Below are positions 24,672 to 36,531 of a DNA stretch of 64,000 nt, one piece after another. A program made the translations under genes and the position numbers. The DNA comes from Epiperipatus broadwayi (lineage: Eukaryota; Onychophora; Udeonychophora; Euonychophora; Peripatidae), in assembly GCA_028023455.1 (NCBI GenBank), contig JAQFVV010006509.1:124001-188000 (forward strand), read 5' to 3'. The notes below the pieces were generated by a model, which had not been told where the DNA came from, searched no databases, and saw only the letters and a list, made by a program, of their open reading frames with translations. Every line of letters begins with the position of its first letter. The first letter of the stretch is position 1.

Positions 24672-26069
24672 TTATAATGTTTTCCATCTTGCTAGACCTC
24701 TAAACACATTATAAATGCATGAGTTGATCAAGTTATATCAAAAAGAAGAAAGTTGTATTTCTATTTTTAAAAACATAACTATGTTTCCTGATCAACTCGG
24801 CCTAGAATTGTTATGAATTGTGCTATTAATGAAATCAGCTTTTAATTTGTTTGATTTGGGTACCAGGATTCATAAAAATCTGCTAAAATCTGTCACCAGC
24901 ATGTCTCGCAAGTTAAAAAGAAAAAATGCTTTTAAAGAATCAGTATTAGATTTTACCGTAATGAAAATTATTTTTAAAAATATATTATTTTTCCTGGAAC
25001 TTATTCATATCATATTGGCAAAGATAAATTACATTTTTAAATCTTACTAAACTAATAATAAATTTAATAATAAACACTAATAAATATTATTAATAACGTA
25101 CAAATGAAAATTGCTATTAGAAATGTTTTTATTCTAACAGATTTAAAATCTGTTTAAGTTAAATTGTTAATTAAATAAACTGGAGATAACACACACTAAT
25201 CCAAATATGAATAAATTAATAAAATAAAATAATTAAAACAATTAATTAAAGTTCTTGATTAAATAAGAGTCTTTTGATTACTAAAATTAAAGTCCATATC
25301 AGGGTCCTATTATATGTATATTTTGAAGAAAGATTTGTCGACTATATAGTCACAATTGGGAATAATAAAGTCATACCTTACAGGTAAGTTTAATGAGAAA
25401 ATAGTTATAGCTTACTATGCATAGTTTTTTTGGGTTAGAATGAGCTCAGCCATTGGTTCTTAGTTGTTGATCTTGTAGTCTATTCTGAAGGCTAGTCGCA
25501 GAAGCTTTCTATTGTCCATCTTCTTAATGATGTCAGCTAAAACCCTGGTCTACTCTCACATGAAGGATTATTTCATCATGAAATGGTCTTGGATTTAATA
25601 ATCCAAAACCAGCCAAAGGAAAAAATAGAAAAAATAAGATGTTCATCAAACTGGTCTCTGCCTTTTTATACTAGAGGCCCAGTTTTCAGACTTCTGTGCA
25701 TCTTTTTGTTTTAAAAAAATATACATTGATAATTAATCTGCTAATTCCTTATAAAATGTACGTTGCAAAGTTCTCTTTTTTTAGAAAATCTTTTGGACAT
25801 CTTTAATTAGCCAAAATACTTTTCTTTTAGCTTATCTTTTTACTTTTTGAATTCTTTTACTTTATCAGGATTAGTAATCTGCATGTCTTTTGTTCTCTCC
25901 AATTTTAATTTTTATTTTTAATTACATAAAAACGAACGAACAATTTAATTTTCATTGTACGTTTTTTTTAACAAAATAAATTATACTCAAAAAAAAATCT
26001 AAATTTACTTTTATTTTTTAGCTTTTACCAAATGCCAATATATTTGTACCATATATAAATAAACTGTAC
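24672..26069. mobile_element. 1.4-kb non-autonomous element, copy A, inserted in the Penelope-like element
   Basis: The PLE sequence stops at AATATAT (24665-24671) and resumes at AATATAT (26070-26076), a 7-bp direct repeat that may be the target duplication. The intervening 1,398 bp matches 36532-37915 from end to end. Shared landmarks: a hairpin near the left end (24721-24798), AACTAATAA blocks, GATAACACACACTAATCCAAA, GGCTAGTC, a second hairpin (25584-25611) followed by CCAGCCAAA, and CCAATATATTTG near the right end. There is no coding capacity beyond a 76-codon chance ORF. The class is uncertain; the ends may be imperfect inverted repeats (ATATATTRTA...). Confidence 0.75.
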
Positions 26070-26310
26070 AATATATAAATGTAAGCATGACTTAATAAAT
26101 AGACAGGAGGCAAATGTTAAAATTAATGAATTGTGGAAAGGCTAGTTAATGAAAGCATGTTTGAAGATTTCTTAAAAAAGAATTAGTGTTAGTTTACAAA
26201 GACTACAAAGCTAGTTAAATGCACTCCTTGGTGGATAAAAGTTTTTAAAGTTGTACTTTATATATATTTATGTTACTGTATTTATTAATTTATAATTCTA
26301 AGATTATATA
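26070..26310 (+). repeat. Downstream end (second pseudo-LTR) of the Penelope-like element
   Basis: It resumes the interrupted element at TAAATGTAAGCATGACTTAA and continues with the same 3' UTR blocks as 21871-22080, including TAAAAGTTTTTAAAG and TTATGTTACTGTATTTATTA. It ends at a (TA)n tract followed by TTGTAACC. Confidence 0.75.
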
Positions 26311-26312
26311 TA

Positions 26313-27929
26313 TATATATTGTAACCTAAAAGTCCATTGGACTGTAACAGACAGAATTCATGGTATAACACAAAACTGGTTGCAGCCAGGTGTACCATGA
26401 GACCCATCACAGCAGTACGTGAAGATGCAATACATTACCGAAAATAAATTGCATGACTATTTAACTAATTATCATTCTTAGTAATGATGGTATCTTAAGA
26501 ACTACACTTCAGAACCTTAATTTATGATTTTTATTTACATGATATCTTATGGCTGACCATGAACAAGATGGTATGATCTGTAAAACTGCTAAAGATTACT
26601 TTTTCAGGATTAAATGTATGACCCATTGTATTAATACCAACCATCACATCATGAATATAGGCTATTTAACAAGACAGTAAAAGTTGTAATCAGCCTCATA
26701 ATATAATTGGCTATAGCTCAGATATCCTCAAGATTTTAGTACAGAAATGACATGTAGGTTATTTCCTTTGCAATAAAGGGTAAACATATAAACTTTAGGT
26801 TTTTTCATCATTAATTTAATTGTGAAATTAAATCAATAGCAATGAGACTCTTGTTGCAATATGTAAATCATAAATTACAATATTAGAAAATAGTTTCAAT
26901 CATCAGACTGGCTAGCAAGCTTATTTATTAATTTAGAACCTAATTTCATGAACACCAAATAGATCTAGCAAATTCTGGATTATATTTTAGAGTTAACAAA
27001 GCAAAATGGAAGTGATGTAGAAGGTAAATTGGATTTTATTATACTGCATTCATTACCAATTATCCAAGAACAAAAGCATTAAGATATTCCCTTATAATTT
27101 CAGTAAACCTTGTATGCATTCATCAGTGACAATATGTGCTCTAATATGTGATCTATTTAATATAGTAGATTTTCTGGATCTATGTATGACAAATAGCAAT
27201 GGCATAGTTAGATTAAATTATAAAATTAACATTTATTTATAACTCCATGAATATTAGATAAATAATTAATTAATACAATATTTACAAAATTAAATAAACA
27301 ATAAATAAAATAAAAGACTATGACATATACTTGTTTCTATATCTGGATAATATAGATGAGTTAGATTAATAATTAAAAGAAATAAAAGACTATCAATACA
27401 TGGATAGTGTATATGAATTCAAAATAAACACAATATAAGACTTTCTCACAAATGTATTTGATTTCAGCCCCTTGTATTAGAGAGGATAGCTTTAAACATG
27501 TAGACAATAACTTCTCCAGTATGTCAATATCAGAATCAATGTACCTATATCTCAGATTTATAATAATAATAATATCAACCATTGACATTGGTAAACCTGT
27601 AAAAGTTGGCCATAATGAGATAATGAATCAAAGAGGGAATTTGAACCTCATCTGGGAATTTCATGTAACTGACTTATATTAAATTATGAAAATAATTCAT
27701 TCAGATGCCTACTTTTATAGCTGGTAACTGAACATGCGAGATTGATCTAAAGATGAAGGAAACAATGGAAACATCATAATGTATGGTGGCTCTGCTCAAA
27801 CATACATTTATACAACAAAGAGCAATGATATCCTTATGAATGTATTCATCCATGCAAAGGAATAGCAAAGCATCAAGTGGTCTGTGGGTTTTTTAACCAT
27901 CATCAGAGTGAAAAGAACAATCCTGGACT
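26313..27929. other. Unassigned, moderately complex sequence after the Penelope-like element
   Basis: After (TA)n-TTGTAACC comes about 150 bp of higher complexity (CCATTGGACTGTAACAGAC, GGTTGCAGCCAGGTGTACC) that looks like another interspersed repeat, but no second copy was found here. No coding evidence. Confidence 0.4.
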
Positions 27930-28095
27930 GTTCCACAGAATAACCACCAACAGAGGAATGAATGTAAAGGATACAATAAAATGACAAATGATTACTCTGC
28001 AGATTAACCACTAGCACAGAGTAATATAAAGAATATAATAAATGGCAAATGATAATTCTGTGGATTAAACCACCAGCACAGAATAATACAGTATA
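27930..28095 (+). repeat. About 61-bp tandem repeat, nearly three units
   Basis: Units share TTAA(A)CCACYAGCACAGA, AATATAAAG and ATGRCAAATGATWAYTCTG; copies diverge by roughly a tenth to a fifth. Confidence 0.75.
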
Positions 28096-28447
28096 ACATT
28101 ATAAAATAGTGTTAACATTTATTTTTCAAATAAAAAAGACATAAAGTGATGCTCATCAATAAATCTTCTAAATTAGGAGACACATGCAGTCTTACTAAAG
28201 TGAATCAGGACATAAAATGAAATAAATACTTCAGTATAGTGAACAACTAAGATAATAACCAACTCTGCCTAAAACATAAGTGAAATAATAATACATAGTA
28301 AATATAATATTATAGGCACAGAACTCTGGAAAGACATACAGGATTAAGCCATTGAACCTTTATGCAAGTGCTGTTTCCTAATAATTGACTTTCTTCAGAC
28401 CCTACATTATATATTCACTCCCATAAACTCAGATTAATAAATAATTA

Positions 28448-28729
28448 TTTAGGCACAATAGAATATATATGTGAACTTCATACACATATACAATAATACA
28501 TAACATGAACTAAGACAAAATACATACTAGTTTAAATGACTGCTAATTTTAAATATATAATATTTCAAATATATTAAATATTCCCAAATTTAGGCACAAT
28601 AGAATATATATATAAACTTCATACACATATAGAATAATATATAACATGAACTAAGACAAAATACATACTAGTTTAAATGACTGCTAATTTTAAATACATA
28701 ATATTTCAAATATATTAAATATTCCCAAT
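28448..28729 (+). repeat. 141-bp tandem duplication
   Basis: TTTAGGCACAATAGAATATA opens both units (28448 and 28589), and both end TATTAAATATTCCCAA. Only a handful of differences, so it is fairly recent. Confidence 0.95.
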
Positions 28730-30024
28730 AAAAGGAATAACATTTTATTACTTTCTAATGTTCAACATATAAATTAAATAGTTTTTCAATAATAGAATTT
28801 GATAAGTTTGATTATATTTCCCTTCATTTCCACCCATAATGAATATGCCATTGATTAATTGATGTTCATGTGTAGGATCAAATTGATACTTTATTACTTA
28901 TACTTTAGGAGTTACTCCAAAGTTTAAATATTTCATTACTTTTAATTTATTTAGTTAGTGTCAAAGACCAAGAATGATTGTCCAAGCAAACAATTATGAC
29001 AGTTATAAAATAATTTTCTGGTTAGCTGTTATCTTTGTTCAGCAACTATATTATAATTTTAAAAATAAGATAACTCACATAGTGAGATTGTTATCTCTAA
29101 TATTAGATTAAAGTGGATTATAGCTAATTTCTTATCATTCAGACACTGGCAAACAAAAATGTTAATATAGCATTTCTCTCAGCACATATGTAGCACTATT
29201 ATATGTGTTAAAGTCATGAGAGTAAAACTTCATATCCAAGTAAGCAATAAAGAATATAATCAAGTACACTGACCTTTAAAATTGTTATTTCCATTTTTAT
29301 GGTTGATAAATTCCAGTACATTTCAATCATAGACATTTTGAAAGACAGTCAGCAGTTAGATTTTTGGCTTGAAGACTCAAACAGATTTATTTAAATTTAG
29401 CTATACATTTTATTATTAACAGAAAATAATATTGCAATTTGAATTATATAAGAAAAGTTTTAATTTAACTCTTTTCTTTGTCCTTAAATATTTTTTAAAG
29501 AAGAGCTTTCATATTCATTATGTTTAACAGCAAAAAAAAAGTTTCTGTTCTTTACATATAGAAGTCTTTAAAACAAAAAAATCTCTGAATGTTCTTTCTC
29601 TTTAACCAATTAGACTTCTCCTGGTTTACATATTTCTGTTAAAATGAAAGACAAGGGGGAAAGTGTGTTTATCATATTTTATCAACTAATTCAAGTTAAG
29701 TAAATCATTTAAACTAAACTAAATAATCTTTAGAATTATTTAAAGATAAAAACAAATAATTATTTATGTATCTTAGTAAACTTGTGTATGTGTTATTGAT
29801 TTTGTTAGATTAAGCACATATTGTCTAAGTCAGTGCTTGGAAAAGGAGCAAAAGTAATATATGAGAAAAAATAAGCAAAGCAAAAATGAAACTACACAAT
29901 CTTATTATTAGGTCAATTTGGATACAAGTATTTACAAAGTGCTAACCATGATAATCAAGTCACCTAGAAGATAGAGGAATTTTAAATCAGTTCCACTAAG
30001 CTTTATATTTTGTACCAAAATCTT
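28730..30024. other. AT-rich stretch with no recognisable gene
   Basis: Nothing identified. Confidence 0.55.
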
Positions 30025-30054
30025 TGGTTACAATATATATATATATTGTAACCA
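30025..30054. repeat. Perfect 30-bp palindrome around a TA tract
   Basis: TGGTTACAAT followed by (AT)n and ATTGTAACCA is exactly self-complementary. The half-site TATTGTAACC also flanks TA tracts elsewhere in the window. Confidence 0.9.
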
Positions 30055-33009
30055 GTTAGTTACATAGACATACTAGAAAAATAAATAATTACATAGTTCA
30101 CAGCATGTTCATCAGATTTGAGAATTAAAAAATATTTTATTAATGGGGGAAAATAATATTTAAATTTTCTCAGAATCATTTTTTTAAAAATAATCATTAT
30201 TTAAATCAATCATTGTAAAATCCCCATATGATAGTATGAAAATTCTCAAACAGTAAACATATTTATGTGTATTTTTTAAAAAATAATAAAAAATAAAAGA
30301 GAGAGAAGAACAAAACAAAATTTTAATAACTTTGTAATTTTTTTCTTTTTAATTAATCAGAGTTATTTTTCTTTCTTTATTTCTATTTAATGAAAAAAAT
30401 AATCAAGTCAGTGCAATTAACAGATTACCTTGTTGTTGTTTTTTTGCAAAAAGATTTGATTTTTAATTACAAAGGAATGTCAAGAATTTTGTTCCTAAAT
30501 TCTTGTTCTTAATTTGTTTTCAATCTCTATGATTAAGGAGAGAATTGTCTGAGCAATTGTTTTTATGAAATTTTATTTAATTGTTTGTCATGAAAATGAT
30601 CATCTAAGAAACAGACTGTAATTGGCTTGTGGACATGATTGCTCTAAAAATATGTGGGAGGATGTGAATGAGTGATTATACCCAAGTGTCTGGAGAGATA
30701 AATGTTAATTTAACTGTTGATGAGAGCAGTCAAATCTTAAATCTGCTACTGAAAAAGATTGTAAAAAAATTGTTCCTAACTTAGCTATTGAAGAGAAAGC
30801 AGCCCAAGCTTAATCCAGCTGGTACCAAGCTATTAAATATAGTAATAGAAGTTTTTAATCCAGCTTTTAGCTTATTATGAGTTTAGCACTAAAATGGTTT
30901 GTGCAATGAAAACCATGTGCTAAATTCAATTAAAAGATGGGTATCACCTTCCTACATGTAACCTATCTTCACTGGAAGAATATGTAGGAAAGGTATGTAT
31001 CCTTCTAAAATAATCTGCAATCTAGCCTTCAAACAAAAGCAATGAGTCCTTGTCTAGTTGTGTCTCACCTGGACATTTAAAAGAACCACATGGTCAAATT
31101 TTTATATTTTTCAATTACCTGGAATTGTTATGAACCAAGAAAAAAAAACACTGTAACCATGCTATGTTTAAGAAGCCTTCAAGGAGACTCAACTAAATAG
31201 AAAACTGGAACCAAAAAGAACTCCAACACTAAAGTCATGGTCAGAGGTACTATTATTATTTTATGTGTGCACACTATATTTTTATTAATAGAAAATCTGT
31301 TTTTGTTTCATAATTGTAATAAGATTTTTTTCTCTCACTTTACCCTCTGAGTAAAATCAAAGATTTGTATCTTTGATTTTTGAAAATATTTAACAAACTC
31401 TTATTTATTTTTGAAGAAATAACCTAATGAACTTAAGGTTAATCCATGAATAAAAATTACTTGATAGGTTAATATTATTTTATCAAATTGTATTTTTTTT
31501 TTTATGATAAAATGGATGTTTGAAATTATCTACTATCATATCATTTTTTTTGTTAGATATTAAATAATTGTTTTTTAAATATATTTTTTCTAGTCTTAAT
31601 TACTTTATTCTATCCAATTCCTGTTTTATAAAGTGTAGGGTGTGTGAACTTATATCATGACAGCTTATATTCTAAGATATACTTTTTTGATGATACCAAT
31701 AAAGCTATTTATTTATAAGAATGGAAGCCCATGATTTGCTTAAGGTTATTTATGATAAATTGATTTATTTATTCGTTTCCCTCTCACAATAATAAATTAT
31801 AGAGTTCTTGCTTTCTGAGCTAGATTTGTGCATAATAGCTAAATGGGATGGGATTTATATTTAGAATATGGGCATCCAGATGATGAGGTTGATGATTCTT
31901 GAGTTAGCACAAAGAGGATATTCTTCAATGTCCATGCACTACCTTTAATTTAGTTTGATCTCTATTAGCAATTAAGTTTATAGTTGGCCAGTATATTGCT
32001 GGTACTAAGTGGCCAGAGCATTGATGATAATCAGCATGTTCAATGTTCAAGCCTATTTTTGATGATTATATATTCTAATGGTTAAGCACTTCAGTTGGTA
32101 TATCCAAATTAATGTTTAAATAATTACCCAAACTGGCAAGAGCTCAATAGTTAGCCTGGTCTACAGAAAACCCATTTCCAATCCAGTCACCATATTGACT
32201 GTTGATTTATATTTTTTATTGTTTCTAATCTAGTTACAAAATGGACTATTGATTTATTTATTTTGATAGATATTTTATGATGATGAATGATTATTACTTT
32301 TGGGGAATGCTGGTGAACTTATAGTTAGTTATGCTGATCTCTTAGATTGATCTATCATGCTCATCCCTTTTGAGATTTTTTTTTTTTAACTTGAGGATAA
32401 AAATACAATTCCTCTGATTTCTCATGGTTTAAACCCCAAGTTTCTGTAGAGTTTCCAATAGCAAACCAATTTAGGACAGTTGATGTTTATGTACTGGTGA
32501 CCATTACCCCAGGTACAACCTGGTATTTCCCTGTAGTGTTAAAATATATTTATTTCCTTTTTGTTGATATTAATCCATTATATAACAACTATCCACTGGG
32601 GCAGAAACTTGAATCATGATTTCTCAAATTGTATATAATTTATAACTCATCATATCAACTACACATATCAAATACCTGAATATTTATATCCATATTAACA
32701 GATCTATATTCTTTCACTACATCACTCTCACAAAGGTAAAGAACTGGTTTTTATTATTTTTAACACCTTGTATAAAAATGATTATCTCTCTCTAAACATA
32801 TATTTAATAATATTTTATCAGATTTTACAAAAGAAATATTTTTAAATGTATGTAAATATCTATATTTTATTATATAAAAGTTACACTAAGATAATAACAG
32901 ATGGTGATCGATAAAAAGAGTAAAGTGAAAATGCTTTTTGCATTCAAATGGGGATAATTGTCTAAATGGAATCTCTTGTTATTATATAAAAATAAAGTGC
33001 TACGGTCAA
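30055..33009. other. No recognisable gene; scattered higher-complexity patches
   Basis: 30600-31240 and 31850-32560 are less AT-rich and look like diverged interspersed repeats, but I could not match them to anything else in the window. A perfect 11-bp hairpin (AAAATCAAAGA, 6-base loop, TCTTTGATTTT) lies at 31353-31380. Confidence 0.4.
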
Positions 33010-33325
33010 CATATATAAGTTTAAGGAAATAAAATCAAACTTCTCTTACTTTTCTTATTATAATAGAATTTTCCATCGACAGTTGAATGCTATAAATTTA
33101 TAATGTATAACAGTTTACTATTTTTATTAATCACTATCTATCATCATCTGTCTGTGATTTTTATATAATAAAATGTATCAGATATTACCATGTGTTTAAA
33201 AATATTTCATTTTTATAATTTATTTAAAAAATATTAATTTATATCATTCAACATTGGTGGATGAGTTTATTATAATAAGAAAAGTAGGGAAAGTTGTGAG
33301 ACTTTGTTTACTTAAACATATATAT
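33010..33325. mobile_element. Foldback element with about 90-bp imperfect arms
   Basis: The left arm (33010-33105) contains GTTTAAGGAAA, CTTTTCTTATTATAATA and GTTGAATGCTATAAATT. The right arm (33236-33325) is the reverse complement at roughly three quarters identity, with ATTCAACATTGGTGGATGAG and CTTAAACATATATA. About 130 bp lie between the arms. No ORF. MITE-like, family unknown. Confidence 0.6.
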
Positions 33326-36300
33326 GCTTGCTTGCTATATATAGTGTTTATCTCAATATATAAAAAAAAACATTTTTTGCAGTAATTAATAATTCATGAC
33401 TTAATGGTTTCATTTTTATTTTTACAATATCAACCAAGAGCACAATGGTACAGTGGAAGCAAATCAGTACTATGATTTTAAGCTCATGTAGAAGTTTATA
33501 GAATTCGAGATTATCGAAAGGTAGTATTTACATAATGAAAACAACCATTTTAAATGGCTACTATTATAAGATTTACTACAGGAAAAATAATTTATACCAC
33601 TTTACTTATTACAAAATTAAGACTTCATTAATCATTTATTAATAAGATATGCGAGTACAATTTTTAAAATTGCAATATGTTTATATATATATATTAGTTA
33701 TTAAAAACAAAACAAGTATTATATCAAATAAAACAGTTCCGTATTTATATATTATCATTACTATTTAAAAAAAGCAGGACTAAATGTTTAAAGTTTATAT
33801 TTTATACAGTAGACACCTTAATTAGTCTTATTGCGATAATTAAAAATAATTAATATATCTTCCTTGCTCATCTGTAGATTGACAGCTCTTTTTCTTTTAT
33901 TTGACCTTTAAAGCTACCTTAATTATTCCAACAATTTTGACTAATTTTATTGACATTATTGTAATTTTAAATCGACGCTTTTAAAGTGAATATAAATTTG
34001 GATTTAAAAAAAATGCATTGTGACACATTATAAAATCTACAGTAAAACTAAGATTAGAAACCTACTATTAGCAGAAAAAATGATAGAAAAGTATAATATG
34101 CCCACGAACTTATCATTAACTATTGTGCAGATGATTGATGGCCTCTTAGGAACGCTAAATAAATGAAAATTACAAGTAGAGTATTGATTAAAATGCTCTA
34201 AATAATATATAGCACACTTCTTGAATTGAAACAGAGATTAAGAAATAAAATATATATTCCTTCTTCTTTTTATAATATATACTAATTAAAATATCATTAA
34301 TCATCAGGAAATGATGAATTTAGAATATTAACCTGTTTGAAGACGATAAATCATAATGAAAGATATATGCATTAAAATTTGACTATATATGTATAATAAA
34401 AGTGAACAAACATATATAGATGTATGTTTTATTTTCTACACAAAAATATTTTATATATTTATAATAAGGTTTCATGTCGCTGTATATTAATAGTTGTAGG
34501 TAGATCATTATAGCATACGTATATAATTTTTGAAAAATTAGACAATAATAACACTTTATTACATGGAGAAAATATTAAGAACATTTATATAACTTTAATG
34601 AATTTTAATGTCAGCTATCCTTTTTAAAAATAGATATTATATTCCAAGCAAACAAACAAACAAAAAAGAAAATGCAAACATATACATACAAAGTACTTAA
34701 ATGAATAATATTTGATTTTGGCTCATTAGTGAGTCTAAATTACTATGTTCATTGCAAATAATGTTTTCCAAGATTAAAAACATGATTAAATGCATTTTAT
34801 GATTCAAAACTAAGAATGAGATCTATAGCATCTATTATGCATTTATTATAATTCTACTTACAAAATGTAACAAAAAACCAAACAAGCTATAGATCATATT
34901 GGGACATTTCTATATGCAACTGACATTTGTATCTAAAGTACTGTTGTTAGCAATATACAGTCAATCATTCTTAATTATGAGTACTTATTTTATTTATTCA
35001 TTAAAAGAAACTCACTAATCTTTTTTATTGATTAAGATTTCTTTGTTTACATAGCAATGATCATAGAGGTAGGAAATGCAGATTAAATTCATTACTTTTA
35101 CTAATTACTAAATATGCAGTTAAAAATATTTTATTTAAAGAATCAGTAATAAATGATGTACTTCATAAGACAATGTTTTTACATCTGTATACCTTGATCA
35201 CAACCTGGGATTCAACTCCTTGCCAAGTAAAACCTGAATATGTTTTATTTTACATGCTGACTTAGATTTTTTTTTACATATAATTAATCCATAGAAAATG
35301 GAGTTAGGCATTAAATTATATAAGTGAACATTATTTCTTAGGATTACATCAACATAAATCATTCTAAATGTATTATATTTTTTTGTTTCTATGGATCTTT
35401 AAGCATAATTTATTAATTTATACTTTTAAAAAATGATTTTTATCATATTTATGTTATATATATATAAAAGGAGAAAATTTTTTTTAAAAAAAAAGCTTTT
35501 TAAATATTGTTTTAACAAACCAGAAATTGCTAGTGTGTATTTTGTCTAAGTTATAAATTTTCAAAAATAGAAATAAAGTCTAATATATAGTTTAGAATAT
35601 TATTTAAATAAAAATAATAAATACAGTTTGAGTACAATTTTAAATGCTACTACTAATAATACAAATTCAATCTACTGACTACAATAGTGATTATATTTAT
35701 GTGTAATTATTGTGAAAAAAAGTGCTAATCATTTGTGAAATTTAATGTAAATAGAAAGAATTATCACATATAAGTTCTACAATGAGAATAAAAAGTAAAA
35801 AATACTATTTAGAAATATATTCAGTAATGATATTGCTTAGTAACCATCAATTAAAATGAATAATCTCTTTAACAAATACTTTGCATAGAATTAAAAGAAG
35901 GTTCATTATTCCTCCATATCCAAAATTTTTAAAAGACATTCGTATTTTTATAAGAACATTAGTGAATCATATATTTTCTTAAATCCTGAAACTAACAAAT
36001 CACTTTCTCTAAATAAAAATAGATATATAAAATTGAATAAGTGGCAAAGATTTATATAATATCTAAAGAAATATTTTCAGCAATGATAAATCAGATAGTC
36101 ACCATGTTTTTTAATAACAAATAATAGCTTTTGATCCGAGAGTACATAAGGAAAAAATAATGTTCTCTTTAATTTTGAAGCCAAAATATTATATGTGACA
36201 CAAACTCAAACTTATAATAAGCTTTGAATTCATGCCTCATATACGATTTTGTTGAAAACTTACTTTTGTTTCTAAAAGTAAATAATGAAGCTTCAAACTG

Positions 36301-36520
36301 TCCATTTCAGTTGATAGTTATTTTGAAATATAGCTATTAAAAGGACATTTTTCATTTATTCATATGTATGTTTTAATAACTAAAGAAATGTGTCAAGCAA
36401 TATTTCTTTAATTATTACATAAAAATTTTCTAATTTATATATATATGTTAATTCTAATATTCTCATGAATAAATAAGTTCATAGAATTATTCAGGAGCAT
36501 CTGTGAATAATAATAATAAT
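33326..36520. other. AT-rich stretch with no recognisable gene
   Basis: Nothing identified beyond short TA runs. Confidence 0.55.
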
Positions 36521-36531
36521 AATATATATAT

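Larger units (their letters stand above)
21790..26310 (+). mobile_element. Penelope-like retroelement with pseudo-LTRs and nested insertions
   Basis: Order along the plus strand: a 3'-end fragment (21790-22110), a 5' and reverse-transcriptase region (about 22340-23460), a foldback insertion (23466-23823), the catalytic YxDD region and GIY-YIG endonuclease (23830-24668), a 1.4-kb insertion (24672-26069), and a second 3'-end fragment (26070-26310). The outer fragments are homologous to each other in the same orientation. This is the pseudo-LTR arrangement known for Penelope elements, where a partial copy precedes the main copy. The coding frame is broken by stops and indels. Related copies lie at 48840-49067, 49478-50987 and 59419-60640. 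Confidence 0.75.

Noticed and set aside
28448-28729. CRISPR-like or regulatory repeat
   Set aside because: Only two head-to-tail 141-bp units with no spacers in a eukaryotic context; a simple tandem duplication.
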